Of a stretch of DNA of 64,000 nt, positions 10,287 to 23,430 are shown one piece after another. A model generated the notes under the pieces. That model was not told the DNA's origin. It made no database searches and saw only the letters and a list, made by a program, of their open reading frames with translations. Position 1 is the stretch's first letter, and every line of letters starts with the position of its first letter. Source of the DNA: Anodontia alba (lineage: Eukaryota; Mollusca; Bivalvia; Lucinida; Lucinidae); the NCBI GenBank assembly GCA_964016985.1, contig OZ024829.1, forward strand, positions 71,926,110 to 71,990,109, read 5' to 3'. A program made the position numbers and the translations under genes.

Positions 10287-12140
10287 ACAAGAGGCCCACG
10301 GGCCACTGGTCGCTCACCTGAGTGACATTGCCACTGCAGATATGCAGATGTTATGCAACATTTTTCCAATCCTGTCATCGCAACTAATGAAAAGATAATC
10401 ATTTAAGCAGTTCTTAATTTTGAAGAAGAATATATATAAGGCATGCCAGTCAATGGAGCGTGATCATTTGAACAAATTCTAAATGGCGGCCAGCTTGGAT
10501 TTATGATCAGCACGATTTTAGCTATTTTTGACCTACGAGTCACCCCAATGCTTCCTACCAAGTTTCGAGTCAAATGGCCTTTCAGTTCAGGAGAAGAAGC
10601 CAAAAATAGATTTTCAAGATGGCTGCCATGGCGGCCATCTTGGATATCCGACTGGCACAATTTTAGCTATTTTTGATCTACAAGTCACCCCAATGTCTCC
10701 TACCAAGTTTGGAGTCAATTGGCCTTTCAGTACAGGAGAAGACGCTAAATATAGATTTTCAAGATGGCGGCCATGGTGGCCATCTGGGATTTCGGATCAG
10801 AACAATTTTAGCTATATTTGATCTACAAATCACCCTGATGCTTCCTATTAAGTTTCAAGTCAAGTGACTTTTGGGGTTTAGGAGAAGAAGCGAAGAATAC
10901 ATTTTCAAGACAGCCGCCATGGCGGCCATCTTGGATTTACGATCGGCATGATTTTAGCTATTTTTGATCTACAAGTCACCCAAATGCTTCCTACCAAGTT
11001 TCGAGTCAACTGGCCTTTCGGTTCAGGAGAAGAAGCGAAAAATAGATTTTCAAGATGGCTGCCATGGTGCACATCCTGGTTTTACGATCGGCACGATTTT
11101 AGCTATTTTTGATCTACAAGTCACCCCAATGCTTCCTAGCAAGTTTGGAGTCAACTGGCCTTTCGGTTCAGGAGAAGAAGCGAAAAATAGATTTTCAAGA
11201 TGGCTGCCATGGAGGCCATCTTGGATTTCGGATAGGCACTATTTTAGCTACTTTTCAGCTATAAGTCACCCCATTGCTTCCTACCAAGTTTGGAGACAAT
11301 TGGCTTTTGGGTTTAGGAGTAGAAGCGAAAAATAGATTTTCAAGATGGCCATCATTGCAGCCATCTTGGATTTCCGATCGGTACGATTTTAGCTATTTTT
11401 TATCTACAAGTCACCCTGGTGCTTCCTAGCAAGTTTGGAGTCAATTGGCCTTTCCGTTCAGGAGAAGAAACGAAAAATAGATTTTCAAGATGGCGGCCAT
11501 AGCAGCCATCTTGGATTTCCGATCGGCACGATTTTAGATACTTTTGATCTACAAGATGCTTCCTTGCAAGTTTGGAGTCAATTGGCCTTTCGGTTCAGGA
11601 GAAGAAGAGAAAAATAGATTTTCATGATGGCCCCCATGGCGGCCATCTTGGATTTCCAATCGGCACGATTTTAGCTATTTTTGACCTACAAGACACCCCG
11701 ATGCTTCCTAGCAAGTTTGGAGTCAATTGGCCTTTCGGTTCAGGAGAAGAAGAGAAAAATAGATTTTCAAGATGGCGGCTATGGCGGCCATCTTGGATTT
11801 CCGATTGGCACGATTTTAGCTATTTTTGATCTACAAGTCACCCTGATGCTTCCTAGCAAGTTTAGAGTCAAATGGCCTTTTAGTTCAGGAGAAGAAGCGA
11901 AAAATAGATTTTCAAGATGGCGGCCATCTTGGATTTCCGATCGGCACGATTTTAGATATTTTTGATCTACAAGTCACCCTGATGCTTCCTACCAAGTATC
12001 GAGTCAATTGGCCCAGGGGTGTAGGAAGAGTAGGCTTTTAAAGCAATTGTTGCCGCCGCACAACGGACGACGCACGACTGACGACGGACATTGACTGACC
12101 ACAATAGCTCACCATGAGCACTTCTTGCTCAGGTGTGCTA
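10287..12140 (+). mobile_element. Family A element 1, complete
   Basis: The head ACAAGAGG plus GGCCCACGGGCC plus TCGCTCACCTGAG lies at 10287-10321, followed by a conserved head body (CACTGCAGATATGCAGATG). Roughly ten monomers of about 145 bp follow, each with CAAGATGGCGGCCATNGCGG, TTTTAGCTATTTTTGATC, TACAAGTCACCCCAATGC and GGTTCAGGAGAAGAAGCG. The tail begins at AATTGGCCCAGGGGTGTAGG and has ACGGACGACGCACGACTGAC, then GAGCACTTCTTGCTC and AGGTGTGCTA. Confidence 0.87.
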
Positions 12141-12215
12141 AAAAGATAAAGATAATAAAAATTATATGCGTTTTTTTTTTTGTTATTTTTGTTATATATT
12201 CTTATATTTATTATA

Positions 12216-12303
12216 AGCTCACCTGAGCCAAAGGCTCAAGATGAGCTTTTGTGACCGGTCTTCGTCGGCTGTCCGTCATGCGTCGTCTGTCAACAATTTA
12301 CTT
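12216..12303 (-). repeat. Orphan reversed tail module
   Basis: A minus-strand copy of the tail seen at 6590-6660 (AGCTCACCTGAGCC-AAA-GGCTCA, then GACCGGTC and GTCCGTCATGCGTCGTCTG) with no monomers attached. It abuts the head of family-A element 2. The preceding 75 bp (12141-12215) are AT-rich with a poly-T run. Confidence 0.75.
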
Positions 12304-15065
12304 ACAAGAGGTCCATGGGCCACACACCTCAGTGACATAGCCACTGCAGATATGCAGATGTTATGCAACATTTTTCCAATCCTGTCACTGCAACTAATTA
12401 AAAAATCATCCTTTAAGCAGTTCTTAATTTTGAAGAAGAATATTATATATGGCATGACAGTAAATGGAGTGTGATCATTTGAACAAACTCTCAATCACAT
12501 TTCAACAGTAGGATCAATGTGAAATTTGGTGGCAACTGGCTAAGTGGTTTCTGAAGAATCACGATTTTATACATGTAAACAGCACAGTGGCAGGGAAAAA
12601 TAATAAACATAAACAAGATGGCAGCCATCTTGGATTTCCAATCAGAATGATTTTAGCTACTGTTGATCTACAAGATACTTCCAATGAACTTTTTGTCAAT
12701 TGCCCTTTCAATTCAGGAGAAAAAGTTCAAAACAGATTTTCAAGATGGCCGCCATAGCTGCAATATGGGATTTCCTATCGCAACGATTTGAGCTATTTTT
12801 GATCTACAAGTCACCCCAATGCTTCCTACCAAGTTTTGAGTCAATTGGCCTTTCAGTTCAGAAGAAGAAGGGAAAAATAGATTTTCAAGATGGCTGCCAT
12901 CTTGGATTTCCGATCGGAACGATTTCAGCTATTTTTATATCTACAAGTCATCTCGATGCTTCCTACCAATTTTCAAATCAACTGGCCCTTTGGTTCAGCA
13001 AAATAAGCGAAAAAAAGAGTTTCAAGATGGACGCCATGACGGCCATCTTGGATTTCCGATCCAAACACTTTAAGCTATTTTAGATCTACGTCACCCGAAT
13101 GCTTCCTACCAAGTTTCGAGTCAAATGGCCATTCAGTTCAGGAGAAGAAGCGAAAAATAGATTTTCAAGATGGCTGTCATGGTGGCCATCTTGGATTTCT
13201 GATAGGGATGATTTTAGCTATTTTTGATCTACAGGTCACCCTGATGCTTCCTACCTTGTTTAAAGTCGATAAGCCTTTCGGTTCAGGAGAATAAGTGAAA
13301 AATAGATTTCAAGATGGCCGCCATGGCAGCCATCTTGGATTTCCAATTGGAACGGTTTTAGCCATTTTTAATCTATAAGTTACCCCTATGCTTCCTACCA
13401 AGTTTCATGTCTATTGGCTTTTGGGTTTAGGAGAAGGGAAAAAAAGATTTTTAAGATGGCCACCATGGCAGCCATCTTGGATTTCAGATCAGCATGATTT
13501 TAGCTATTTTTGATCTACAAGTCACCCTGATACTTCCTACCAAGTTTGGAGTGAATTGGCCTTTCGGCTCAGGAGAAGAAGCGAAAAATAGATTTTCAAG
13601 ATGGCGGCCATGGCGGCCATCTTGGATTTCCAATTGGAACAATTTTAGCTACTTTTGATCTACAAGTCACCCTTATGCTTCCTAGCAAGTTTGGAGTCAA
13701 TTGGCATTTGGGGTTAGGAGAAGAAGCGAAATAGATTTTCAAGATGGCTGCCATGGCAGTCCACTTAGATTTCCGATCAGTATGATTTTAGCTATTTTTG
13801 ATCCACAAGTCACCCCGATGCTTCCTAGCAAGTTTGGAGTCAATTGGCCTTTCGGTTCAGGAGAAGAAGCAAAAAAATAGATTTTCAAGATGGCTGCCGT
13901 GGCAGCCATCTTGGATTTCCTATCGGAACAATTTTATCTATTTTTGATCTATAAGTCACCCGAATGCTCCCTACCTTGTTTGGAGTCAATTGGCTTTTGG
14001 GTTTAGGAGAAGAAGCGAAAAATAGATTTTCAAGATGGCTGCCATGGCGGCCATCTCGGATTTCCAATTGGCACCATTTAAGCTATTTTTCATTTACAAG
14101 TCACTCCGATGCTTCCTAGCAAGTTTGGAGTCAACTGGCCTTTCGGTTCAGGAGAAGAAGCGAAAAACAGATTTTCAAGATGGCGGCCATCTTGGATTTC
14201 CGATCGGCAGGATTTTAGCTATTTTTGATCTACAAGTCACCCTGATGCTTCCTACCAAGTTTGGAGTCAATTGGCCTTTCGGTTCAGGAGAAGAAGCGAA
14301 AAACAGATTTTCAGGATAGCAGCCATGGCAGCCATCTTGGATTTCTAATCAGAATGATTTAAGCTACTTTTGGTTTACAAGTCATCCTGATGCTTCCTAC
14401 CAAGTTTCAAATCAATTGGCCTGTTGGTTCAGGAGAAGAAGCCAAAAATATATTTTCAAGATGGCCACCACCGCTGCCATCTTTGATTTCTGATCGGAAG
14501 GATTTTAGCTATATTTGATCTACAAGTCACCCCAATGCTTCCTACCAAGTTTCAACTGGCCTTTTAGTTCAGGAGAAGAAGCTAAAAATAGATTTTCAAG
14601 ATGGCGGCCATGGTAGCCATCTTGGATTTCAGTTCTGAATGATTTTAGCTATTTTTTATTTACAAGCTACCCCGATGCTTCCTACAAAGTTTCAAGTCAA
14701 CTAGCCTTTTGGTTCTGGAGAAGCAAGAATTGATTTTTAAGATGGCTGCCACGGTGGCCATCTTGGATTTCCGGAATGATTTTAGCTATTTTTGATCTAC
14801 AAGTCACCCTGCTGCTTCCAACCAAGTTTCATGTCAACTGGCCTTTTAGTTCAGATGAAGCAAAAAATAGATTTTCAAGATGGCCATCATGGTGGCCATC
14901 TTGGAATTGGGATCGAAAAGATTTTAGCCATTTTTAATCTACAAGTCAACCCGATGAATCCTAATAAGTTTCAAGTCAATTGATCTTTTGGTTCAGGAGG
15001 AGAAGCGAAAAATAGATTCTCAAGATGGCCACCATGATGGCCATCTTGGATTTCTGATCGGAATG

Positions 15066-15371
15066 TTTGTTTGTGTTGAGGTTTTACGGCGCAGTCAACC
15101 CAATGGGGTCATGTCGAGCGCGGTCAGTTTACCTAACCACACGTTTACTGGGCAGGCTTAGTCCTCTAAGCGGATAACCAGAATTGTGCACATTCTTTCG
15201 CCAGAAACTGAAGACTGCCCTTCTTGAATCAGCGGAAGGAAGAGAATGACCGTAGAAAATATTTCATGATCAATCTCCACGAAAGAATGTTGCCGACCTC
15301 GGCGGGGGTTGAACCTGCGACCTCCTGGTCTCCAGTCGAACGGCGCATCCAACTGAGCCACCGAGGCCGGC
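15066..15371 (-). mobile_element. tRNA-derived SINE (family 1), complete, minus strand
   Basis: A 306-bp insertion inside a family-A monomer with a 13-bp target duplication TCTGATCGGAATG (15053-15065 and 15372-15384). Read on the minus strand it begins with a tRNA-like head: A box in GGTGGCTCAGTTGGATGC, B box in GGTTCAACCCCCGCC. It ends in TAAAACCTCAACACAAACA. A 67-codon open frame in it is the antisense of nothing functional; it is the SINE itself. Confidence 0.93.
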
Positions 15372-15617
15372 TCTGATCGGAATGATTTTAGCTATTTTTG
15401 ACCTACAAGTCACCCCTGATGCTTCTTACCAAGTCTCAAATCAATTGGCCTTTTGCTTCAGGAGTAGAAGCGAAAAATAGATTTTCAAGATGGCTGCCAA
15501 GGTAGCCATCTAGGATTTTGATCAGAAAGATTTTAGCTATTTTTGATCTACAAGTCACCCTGATGCTTCCTACCAAGTTTCAAGTCAATTGGCCTTTTGG
15601 TTCAAAAGAAGAAGCAA

Positions 15618-17592
15618 AGAAGAGGGCCATGATGGCCCTGTGACGCTCACCTGAGTATCATAGCACTTTGAGAACCTGACCTAGAACTTATCAAGGCAAA
15701 CATTCTGACCAAAATTCATAATGATTTAACAAGTAAAACAATGTAGCATGTCTAATGGACTGTGAAATAGAGGTCAAGGTCAAATATGGATGACTGCACT
15801 CAAGAGGCCATGTTAAGATGTATGCATGTACTAAGTATCACTGGCTGTAGGAGCAATAGTTACTGAGAAACTGACCTAAACACAAACAATTCACAAATAC
15901 CAAATATCACTCTGTAGGACCAATAATTACTGAGAAACTGACCTAAACAGAAAAAACTAAAGACAGTCACTGGACAGTGAAATATACGTCACCTAGAAAT
16001 CATCAAGGCAAACATTCTGAGCAAGATTCATGATGATCACTTCAAAAATGTGACCTCTAGAACATCAACAAGGTTTTCCTTTGATTTGGCCTGGTGACCT
16101 AGTTTCTGACATCGTGACCCAGTTTTAATCTAGACCTAGATATCATCAAGATGACTATTTTGAGCAATATTTATGATGATTATTTAAAAAATGTGACCTC
16201 TGGAGTGTTAACAAGGTTTTCCTTAGATTTGGCCTGATGACCTAGATTTTGACCCCACATGACCCAGTTTCAAACTTGACTTAGAAATCATCAAGACAAA
16301 CATTTTGGGCAAGATTCATGATGATTGCTTCAAAAATGTGACCTCTAGAGTGTTAACAGGGTCTTCTTTTGATTTGGCCTGGTGACCTAGTTTTTGACTC
16401 CAAGTGACCCAGTTTCAAACTTGACCTAGAAATCATAAAGACAAACATTTTGAGCAAGATTCATGATGATTGCTTCATAAATGTTACTGCTAGAGTGTTA
16501 ACAAGGTTTTATACTGATGTGGCCAGGTGACCTAGTTTTTGACCCAACATGACCCAGTTTCAAACTTGACTTAGAAATCATCAAGACAAACATTTTGAGC
16601 AAGATTCATGAAGATTGCTTCAAAAATGTGACTGCTAGACTGTTAACAAGGTTTTCTGCTGATTTGATCCAGTGACCTAGTTTTTGACCCCAAGTGACCC
16701 AGTTTCAAACCTGACCTAGAACTCATCAAGACAAACATTTTGAGCAAAATTCATGATGATTGCTTCAAAAATGTGACAGCTAGAGCGTTAACAAGGTTTT
16801 CCGCTGATATGGCCAGGTGACCTAGTTTTTGACCCCACATGACCCAGTTTCGAATCTGACCTAGAAATCAACAAAACAAACATTTTGAGCAAGATTCATG
16901 AAGATTGCCGCAAAAATGTGACCGCTAGACTGTTAACAAGGTTTTCCATTGATTTGGCCTGGTGACCTAGTTTTTGATCCCAAGTGACCCAGTTTCAAAC
17001 TTGACCTAAAAATCATCAAGACAAACATTTTGAGCAAGATTCATGATGATTGCTTGAAAAATGTGACCGCTAGAGTATTAACAAGGTTTTCCGATGATTT
17101 GGCCACGTGACCTAGTTTTTGACCCCACATGACCCAGTTTAGAACTTGACCTAGAAATCATCAAGACAAACATTTTCAGCAAGATTCATGGCAATTGCTT
17201 CAAAAATTTGACCGCTAGAGTGTTAACAAGGTTTTCTGCTGGTTTGGCCCGGTGACCTAGTTTTTGACCCCAAGTGACCCAGTTTCGAACTTGACCTAGA
17301 ACTCATTAAGAGAAACATCTGAGCAAGATTCATGGTGATTGCTTCAAAAATGTGACCTCTAGAGTGTAAACAAATTTTTCCTTTGATTTGACCTAGTGAC
17401 CTAGTTTTTGACCCCAAGAGACCCAGCATCGAACTTGACCTAGATTTTATATGCGCAAACATTCTGGGCAAGTTTCATCAAGATTTGGTCAAAACTGTGA
17501 CCTCTAAAGTGTTAACAAACTAATTGTTGACGATGAACAGAGCCAGAGGGTGATGACAATAGCTCACCCTGAGCTTTTGCTCAGCTGAGCTA
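15618..17592 (+). mobile_element. Family C element 1
   Basis: The head GAAGAGG plus the palindrome GGGCCATGATGGCCC plus GCTCACCTGAG is followed by single-copy sequence to about 16000. Then come about ten monomers of roughly 145 bp (CTAGAGTGTTAACAAGG, GTGACCTAGTTTTTGACC, TGACCCAGTTTCGAACTTG, AAGATTCATGATGATTGC). The tail (AATTGTTGACGATG, then TGAGCTTTTGCTCA, then GCTGAGCTA) ends at 17592. It is inserted in the A-run of a family-A monomer between AAGAAGCAA and AAAATAGATTTTC, with no target duplication. Confidence 0.87.
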
Positions 17593-18233
17593 AAAATAGA
17601 TTTTCAAGATGGCCATCTTGGATTTCTGATCTGAATGATTTTAGCTTCTTTTGATATACAAGTCACCCCCAACGTTTCAAGTCAATTGGTCTTTTGGTTC
17701 AGGAGAAAACTGAAAAATAGATTTTCAATATGGCCACTTTGGTGGCCATCTTAGATTTCAGATCGTAATGATTTCAGCTATTTTTTATCAACAAGTCACC
17801 CCGATGCTTCCTACCAAGTTTCACGTTAACTGGCCTTTCGGTTCAGGAGGAGAAGCGAAAGATTTTAGCTATTTTTTATCTACAAGTCTACCCGATGAAT
17901 CCTAACAAGTTTCAAGTCAATTGACCTTTCAGTTCAGGAGGAGAAGCTAAAAATAGATTTTCAAGATGGCCACCACGATGGCCATCTTGGATTTCCGATC
18001 GGAACTATTTTAGCTATTTTTTTATCTACAAGTCACCCCGGATACTTCTTACCAAGTCTCAAGTCAATTGTTTCAGGAGTAGAAGCGAAAAATAGAATAT
18101 CAAGATGGCTGCCAAGGTAGCCATCTAGAATTTCCGATCAGAAAGATTTTAGCTATTTTTGATCTACAAGTCACCCTGATGCTTCCTACCAAGTTTCAAG
18201 TCAAGTGGCCTTTTGGTTCAGGAGAAGAAGCAA

Positions 18234-18603
18234 ACAAGAGGGCAATGATGGCCTGTAATGCTCACCTGAGCAACATAGCACTTTGAGAACCTGATCTAGA
18301 ACTGATCAAGGCAAACATTCTGATCAAAGTTCAAAATGATTATATTAACAAGTAAGACAATGTAGCATGTCTAATGGACTGTGAAATAAAGGTCAAGGTC
18401 AAATATGGATGACTGCACTCAAGAGGCCATGCTAATATGTAAGATTTCATAGAGGCAAACATTCTGACCAAGTTTCATCAAGATTGGGTCAAAACTGTGA
18501 CCTCTAGAGTGTTAACAAACTAATTGTTGACGACGAACGACGGATGACGACGGACATAGGGTGATGACAATAGCTCACCCTGAGCTTTTGCTCAGGTGAG
18601 CTA
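18234..18603 (+). mobile_element. Family C element 2, minimal 370-bp form
   Basis: Carries the family-C head (ACAAGAGGGCAATGATGGCC, GCTCACCTGAGC) and tail (TGACGACGAACGACGG, TGAGCTTTTGCTCA, GGTGAGCTA) with essentially no tandem array between them. It is inserted in the same position of a family-A monomer (AAGAAGCAA before, AAAACAGATTTTC after). Confidence 0.85.
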
Positions 18604-19277
18604 AAAAACAGATTTTCAAGATGGCCATCCTGGATTTCTGATCGGAACGATTTTAGCTATTTTTTAATCTTCCTACAAAATTTCAAGTCAATTGGCCTTT
18701 TGGTTTAGGAGAAAAACGAAAAATAAATTTTCAATATGGCCACCACCGCTGCCATCTTGGATTTCAGACTGTAATGATTTCAGCTATTTTTGATCTACAA
18801 GTCACCCTGATGCTTCCTACCAAGTTCCACGTCAACTGGCCTTTCAGTTCAGGAGAAGAAGCAAACAAGAGCTACGCCAAGTGGGGCATTATACACCCGT
18901 GGCAAGTAATAAGATGTAGCATATAAACTGGCTCCTGTATAATTCAGTGCTCCAGACATAAACTGTAAGTGGAATTACAAAAAAATTTTTTTAAAATTTT
19001 CATTGGGGCATAGTTCTGCTGATATTTGGTGAACTGCAACCTAAGGGTCCAAGCTGGCCCAGAAATTAGGGGAGAAGTGACTTCTCCCTCATGGGAGATA
19101 AGGAAAATAGGGAGAAGTTTGCTGCTTCTAGGGAGAAGTGCTTTCGGACGGAGGACACATGACAGAAGCATGGCTATATTATAAGCTCATATGAACCTTT
19201 GGCTGATTTGTTTTTCCTATTCTTCAATATCGGACCAAACAATAACAAAACAAAAATAAACAACCAAAAAAAAAAAA

Positions 19278-21892
19278 ACAAGAGGCCCATGGGCCACAGG
19301 TCGCTCACCTGAGTGACATAGTCACTGCAGATATGCAGATGTTATGCAACATTTTTCCAGGCCTGTCATCGTAGCTAATGAAAAGATCAACCTTTAAGCA
19401 GTTCTTAATTTTGAAGAAGAATATTATATATGACATGACAGTCAATGGAGCATGATCATTTGAACAAACCCTCAATCACATTTCAACAGTAGGATCAATG
19501 TGAAATTTGGAGGCAATTGGCTAATTGGTTTCTGAAGAATCATGATTTTATACATGTAAACAGCACAGTGGCAGGGAAATATAATAAACATAAACAAGAT
19601 GGCAGCCATCTTGGATTTCCAATCAGAATGATTTTAACTATTGTTGATCTACAAGTCACCTCGATACTTGCAATGAACTTTGAGTCGGTTCAGGAGAAAA
19701 AGTTTAAAACAAGATTTTCAAGATGGCCACCATAGCTGCAATTTGGGATTCCCTATCACAACGATTTGAGCTATTTTTCATCTACAAGTCACCCCGATGC
19801 TTCCTATCAAGTTTCAAGTCAATTGGCCTTTCAGTTCAGAAGAAGAAGGGAAAAATAGATTTTCAAGAAGGCCGCCATCTTGGATTTCCGATTGGAACGA
19901 TTTTAGCTATTTTTATATCTACAAGTCATCCCAATCCTTCCTACCAATTTTCAAATCAACTGGCCCTTTGGTTCAGGAAAATAAGTGAAAAAAAGAGTTT
20001 CAAGATGGCTGCCATGATGGCCATCTTGGATTTCCGATCCAAACAATTTAAGCTTTTAGATCTACAAGTCACCCAAATGCTTCCTACCAAGTTTCGAATC
20101 AAATGGCCTTTCAGTTCAGGAGAAGCAGCAAAATATAGATATTCAGTATGGCTGTCATGGCGGCCATCTTGGATTTCTGATAGGGATGATTTCAGCTATT
20201 TTTGATCTACAGGTCACCCTGATGCTTCCTACCTAGTTTAAAGTCAATAAGCCTTTTGGTTCAGGAGAAGAAGTAAAAACAGATTTTCAAGATGGCTGCC
20301 ATGGCGGCCATCTTGGATTTCCACTCAGAACGATTTTAGCCAATTTCAATCTATAAGTCACCCCGATGCTACCTACCAAGTTTCAAGTCAATTGGCTTTT
20401 GGGTTTAGGAGAAGACGCGAAAAAAAGATTTTCAAGATGGCCACCATGGCGGTCATCTTGGATTTCCAATCAGCTACTTTTGATCTACAAGTTACCCTGA
20501 TGCGTCCTACCAAGTTTGGAGTCAATAGGCCTTTCGGCTCAGGAGAAGAAGAGAAAAATAGACTTTCAAGATGGCGACCATGGCGGCCATCTTGGATTTC
20601 CGATTCGAACGATTTTAGCTACTTTTGATCTACAAGTCACCCCAATGCTTCCTACCAAGTTTCGAGTCAATTGGCATTTTGGATAAGGAGAAGAAGTGAA
20701 AAATAGATTTTCAAGATTTAGGATCGGCAAAATTTTAGCTATTTTTTATCTACATGTCACACCTATGCTTCCTTGCAAGTTTGGAGTCAATTGGCCTTTC
20801 GGTTCAGGAGCAGAAAAACAAAATATAGATTTTCAAGACAGCTGCCATGGCAGCCATCTTGGATTTCCGATCGGAACAATTTTAGCTATTTTTGATCTAC
20901 AAGTCACCCCAATGCTTCCTACCAGGTTTGGAGTCAATTGGCTTTTGGGTTCAGGAGAAGAACCGAAAAATAGATTTTCCAAGATGGCTGCCATCTTGGA
21001 TTTCGGATTGGCATGATTTTAGCTATTTTTGATCTACAAGTCACCCCAATGCTTCCTAGCAAGTTTGGAGTCAATTGGCCTTTCGGTTCAGAAAAAGAAG
21101 CAAAAAATAGATTTTCAAGATGGCTGCCATGGCGGCCATCTTGGATTTCCAATCGGCACGATTTTAGCTATTTTTGATCTACATGTCACCCCAATGCTTC
21201 CTAGCAAGTTTCGAGTCAATTGGCCTTTCGGTTCAGGAGAAGAAGCGAAAAATAGATTTTCAAGATGGCGGCCATGGCAGCCATCTTGGATTTCCGATCA
21301 GCACGATTTTAGCTATTTTTGATCTACAAGTCACCCCAATGCTTCCTAGCAAGTTTCGAGTCAATTGGCCTTTCGATTCAGGAGAAGAAGCGAAAAATAG
21401 ATTTTCAAGATGGCAGCCATGGCGCGATCGGCATAATTTTAGCTATTTTTGATCTACAAGTCACCCCAATGCTTCCTAGCAAGTTTGGAGTCAATTGGCC
21501 TTTCCGTTCAGGAGAAGAAGCGAAAAATAGACTTTCAAGATGGCGGCCATCTTGGATTTCCGATCGGCATGATTTTAGCTATTTTTGATCTACAAGTCAC
21601 CCCGATGCTTCCTAGCAAGTTTGGAGTCAATTGGCCTTTCGGTTCAGGAGAAGAAGCGAAAAATAGATTTTCAAGATGGCAGCCATCTTGGATTTCCGAT
21701 CAGCACAATTTTAGCTATTTTTGATCTAGAGGTCACCCTGATGCTTCCTACCAAGTATCGAGTCAATTGGCCCAGGGGTGTACGAGGAGTAGGCTTTTAA
21801 AGCAATTGTTGACGCCACACGATGAACGACGGACGACGGACATTGACTGACCACAATAGCTCACCATAAGCGTTTCGTGCTCAGGTGAGCTA
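19278..21892 (+). mobile_element. Family A element 3, complete, nested in family D
   Basis: The head palindrome GGCCCATGGGCC and TCGCTCACCTGAG lie at 19278-19315, followed by roughly 15 family-A monomers of about 145 bp. The tail from about 21765 has ACGATGAACGACGGACGACG, then GCGTTTCGTGCTCAGGTGAGCTA, ending at 21892. Monomers near the tail (21029-21720) are the most uniform. The open frames that tile it are the monomer repeated. Confidence 0.86.
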
Positions 21893-21984
21893 AAAAGCAA
21901 GAAAATTTTTTGTAAAGCTTTAACTTATTTTCTTATTTTATACTGACTTTATTTTTGTTCTTCAAGGGAGCCAACTCAGAAGAG

Positions 21985-23430
21985 TACCGTAATGTGCTTA
22001 AAAATTGGGACATTAAAAAAATAATAATTTTTTTTTGCTGTAGCAATACTTAGGACAACAAAAAATAATTATTTTTTGGGGTGTCCCAAAACTTGGGGTC
22101 AGGATGAAGATGCAGCCGCCGTGCGCAGACCGAAATTTTCGGTCCCGTGTTCGGCAAGATGAAAGTGTAAAAATCGTTATTTACGGTAAAAACAAGTTAA
22201 TAAAAGAAATTACCACTTGATTGTTCTTCTTTGCAGCCCCTAATCCTTAATTTATGGATAATCCACCTTTAATTAGTTACATGTCAGTGACAACAATCAG
22301 GCTAATTGCGTTTCTAATTTGCCAGGTGCACAAATATACTATCGTAAAAACTGACGACTGTAGTAAACCGTTAGTCACGTGTTTTATTCCGCTGCTGGCA
22401 TTGGCCGATAACAACACGTCATGCTGTAAACAAAAGTGTATCGAAATCTCCCTGTTTATTTATAGAATAGCAGCTCAGTGTTTTTTTTTAGTTTATTTTT
22501 GATAACGTATTTTATGTTGTGTGTGTAATAATTTTGCACAGGCACAGTGTTAAGTACACACATATTAAAACTTTCAGTCGTTACATAGATTAGATTGTCA
22601 TAATTTATCATCAATAACTCACCATAAAGGATCGCCCCTTAAATCGCCAATCGCCAATCACAACTGCAGCAGACGACAGTTTGATTTTTGTTTTCAAAGA
22701 AAAGTCTTGATATTTCATGTGAAGCGTCTGCTGCAGACGATTCGCATGAACGCTTTGATTAGCAAGTGTTCGAGTAATCTGGATTACCAGGGTGTATTTG
22801 CCTTGATAAAAATTGGTTTTCTACAGTCCTCGTTCTACGAGGTCATGTGGAGCAGTCTACTTGCAGTATTTCCCAAAGTACCGAGAACGCAAAAGCTGTA
22901 AAACATTTTTTTATTTTTAACATTAAAAGTTGCTTTAAATTAACAAATAATGAAACTAATTATGATAATAATAAAAAAAAATACAAGCTCACAAATAAAT
23001 ATGCAAATAGGAGGCGTGACTAAATACGTCATGGATCAAATATGGCAGCCAAGCTCTCGATGTCATGGTTTTACACATTTTTATCCACGGATTCCTGAAA
23101 AATGAAGAAGTTTTGGGGTATTCTAAAGGGCAGGGCCATTTGCTATTGGCTTTAAGCTTTGGCTGCTTTAATGAGAAAATCACGGGAAACTGGATAAATT
23201 CGGTAAATACTTCTCATTTTTTCCATGAACGAACATCAACCAAGAGATCTTTTTGGGGGAAAAAAGGGGCCGATAAACTGTGTCCCAATTCTTTGGAAAC
23301 AAAAATTACAGATTTCTGATGAAAATTTTAGTATGTCCCAAATATTTGGGTCATCAAAAATAATTATTTTCAAGAATTTAGGACGTGTCCCAAAACTTTG
23401 GGTGTCCCAATTTTTAAGCATATTACAGTA
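21985..23430. mobile_element. Non-autonomous TIR DNA element, about 1.45 kb
   Basis: 28-bp terminal inverted repeats with two mismatches (21985-22012 and 23403-23430). They start TAC[C/T]GTAAT[G/A]TGC and end AAATTGGGACA, so the target duplication could be the terminal TA. Sub-terminal copies of TGTCCCAAAACTTGGG near 22083 and 23385 and CCCAAATATTTGGG at 23338 extend the symmetry over more than 100 bp. The interior holds no recognisable transposase. It carries ATG-led open frames of 60-84 codons (for example 22254-22502 and 23065-23319) without motifs. Confidence 0.78.

Noticed and set aside
15158..15361. 67-codon minus-strand open frame and a possible tRNA gene
   Set aside because: It lies wholly in a SINE with a target duplication. 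The tRNA-like part is a decayed A/B-box promoter, not a foldable tRNA gene.
15990..17520. Regular repeats that could suggest a CRISPR array
   Set aside because: Monomers are contiguous ~145-bp tandem units without unique spacers, in a eukaryotic genome.
19723..21800. Long open frames (up to 160 codons) through family-A monomers
   Set aside because: The monomer length happens to keep some frames open. The peptides are tandem copies of the repeat and shift frame at each indel.
22254..22502. 82-codon open frame in the 21985-23430 TIR element
   Set aside because: No motif, no related frame in view and low-complexity hydrophobic content; not supportable as a gene.
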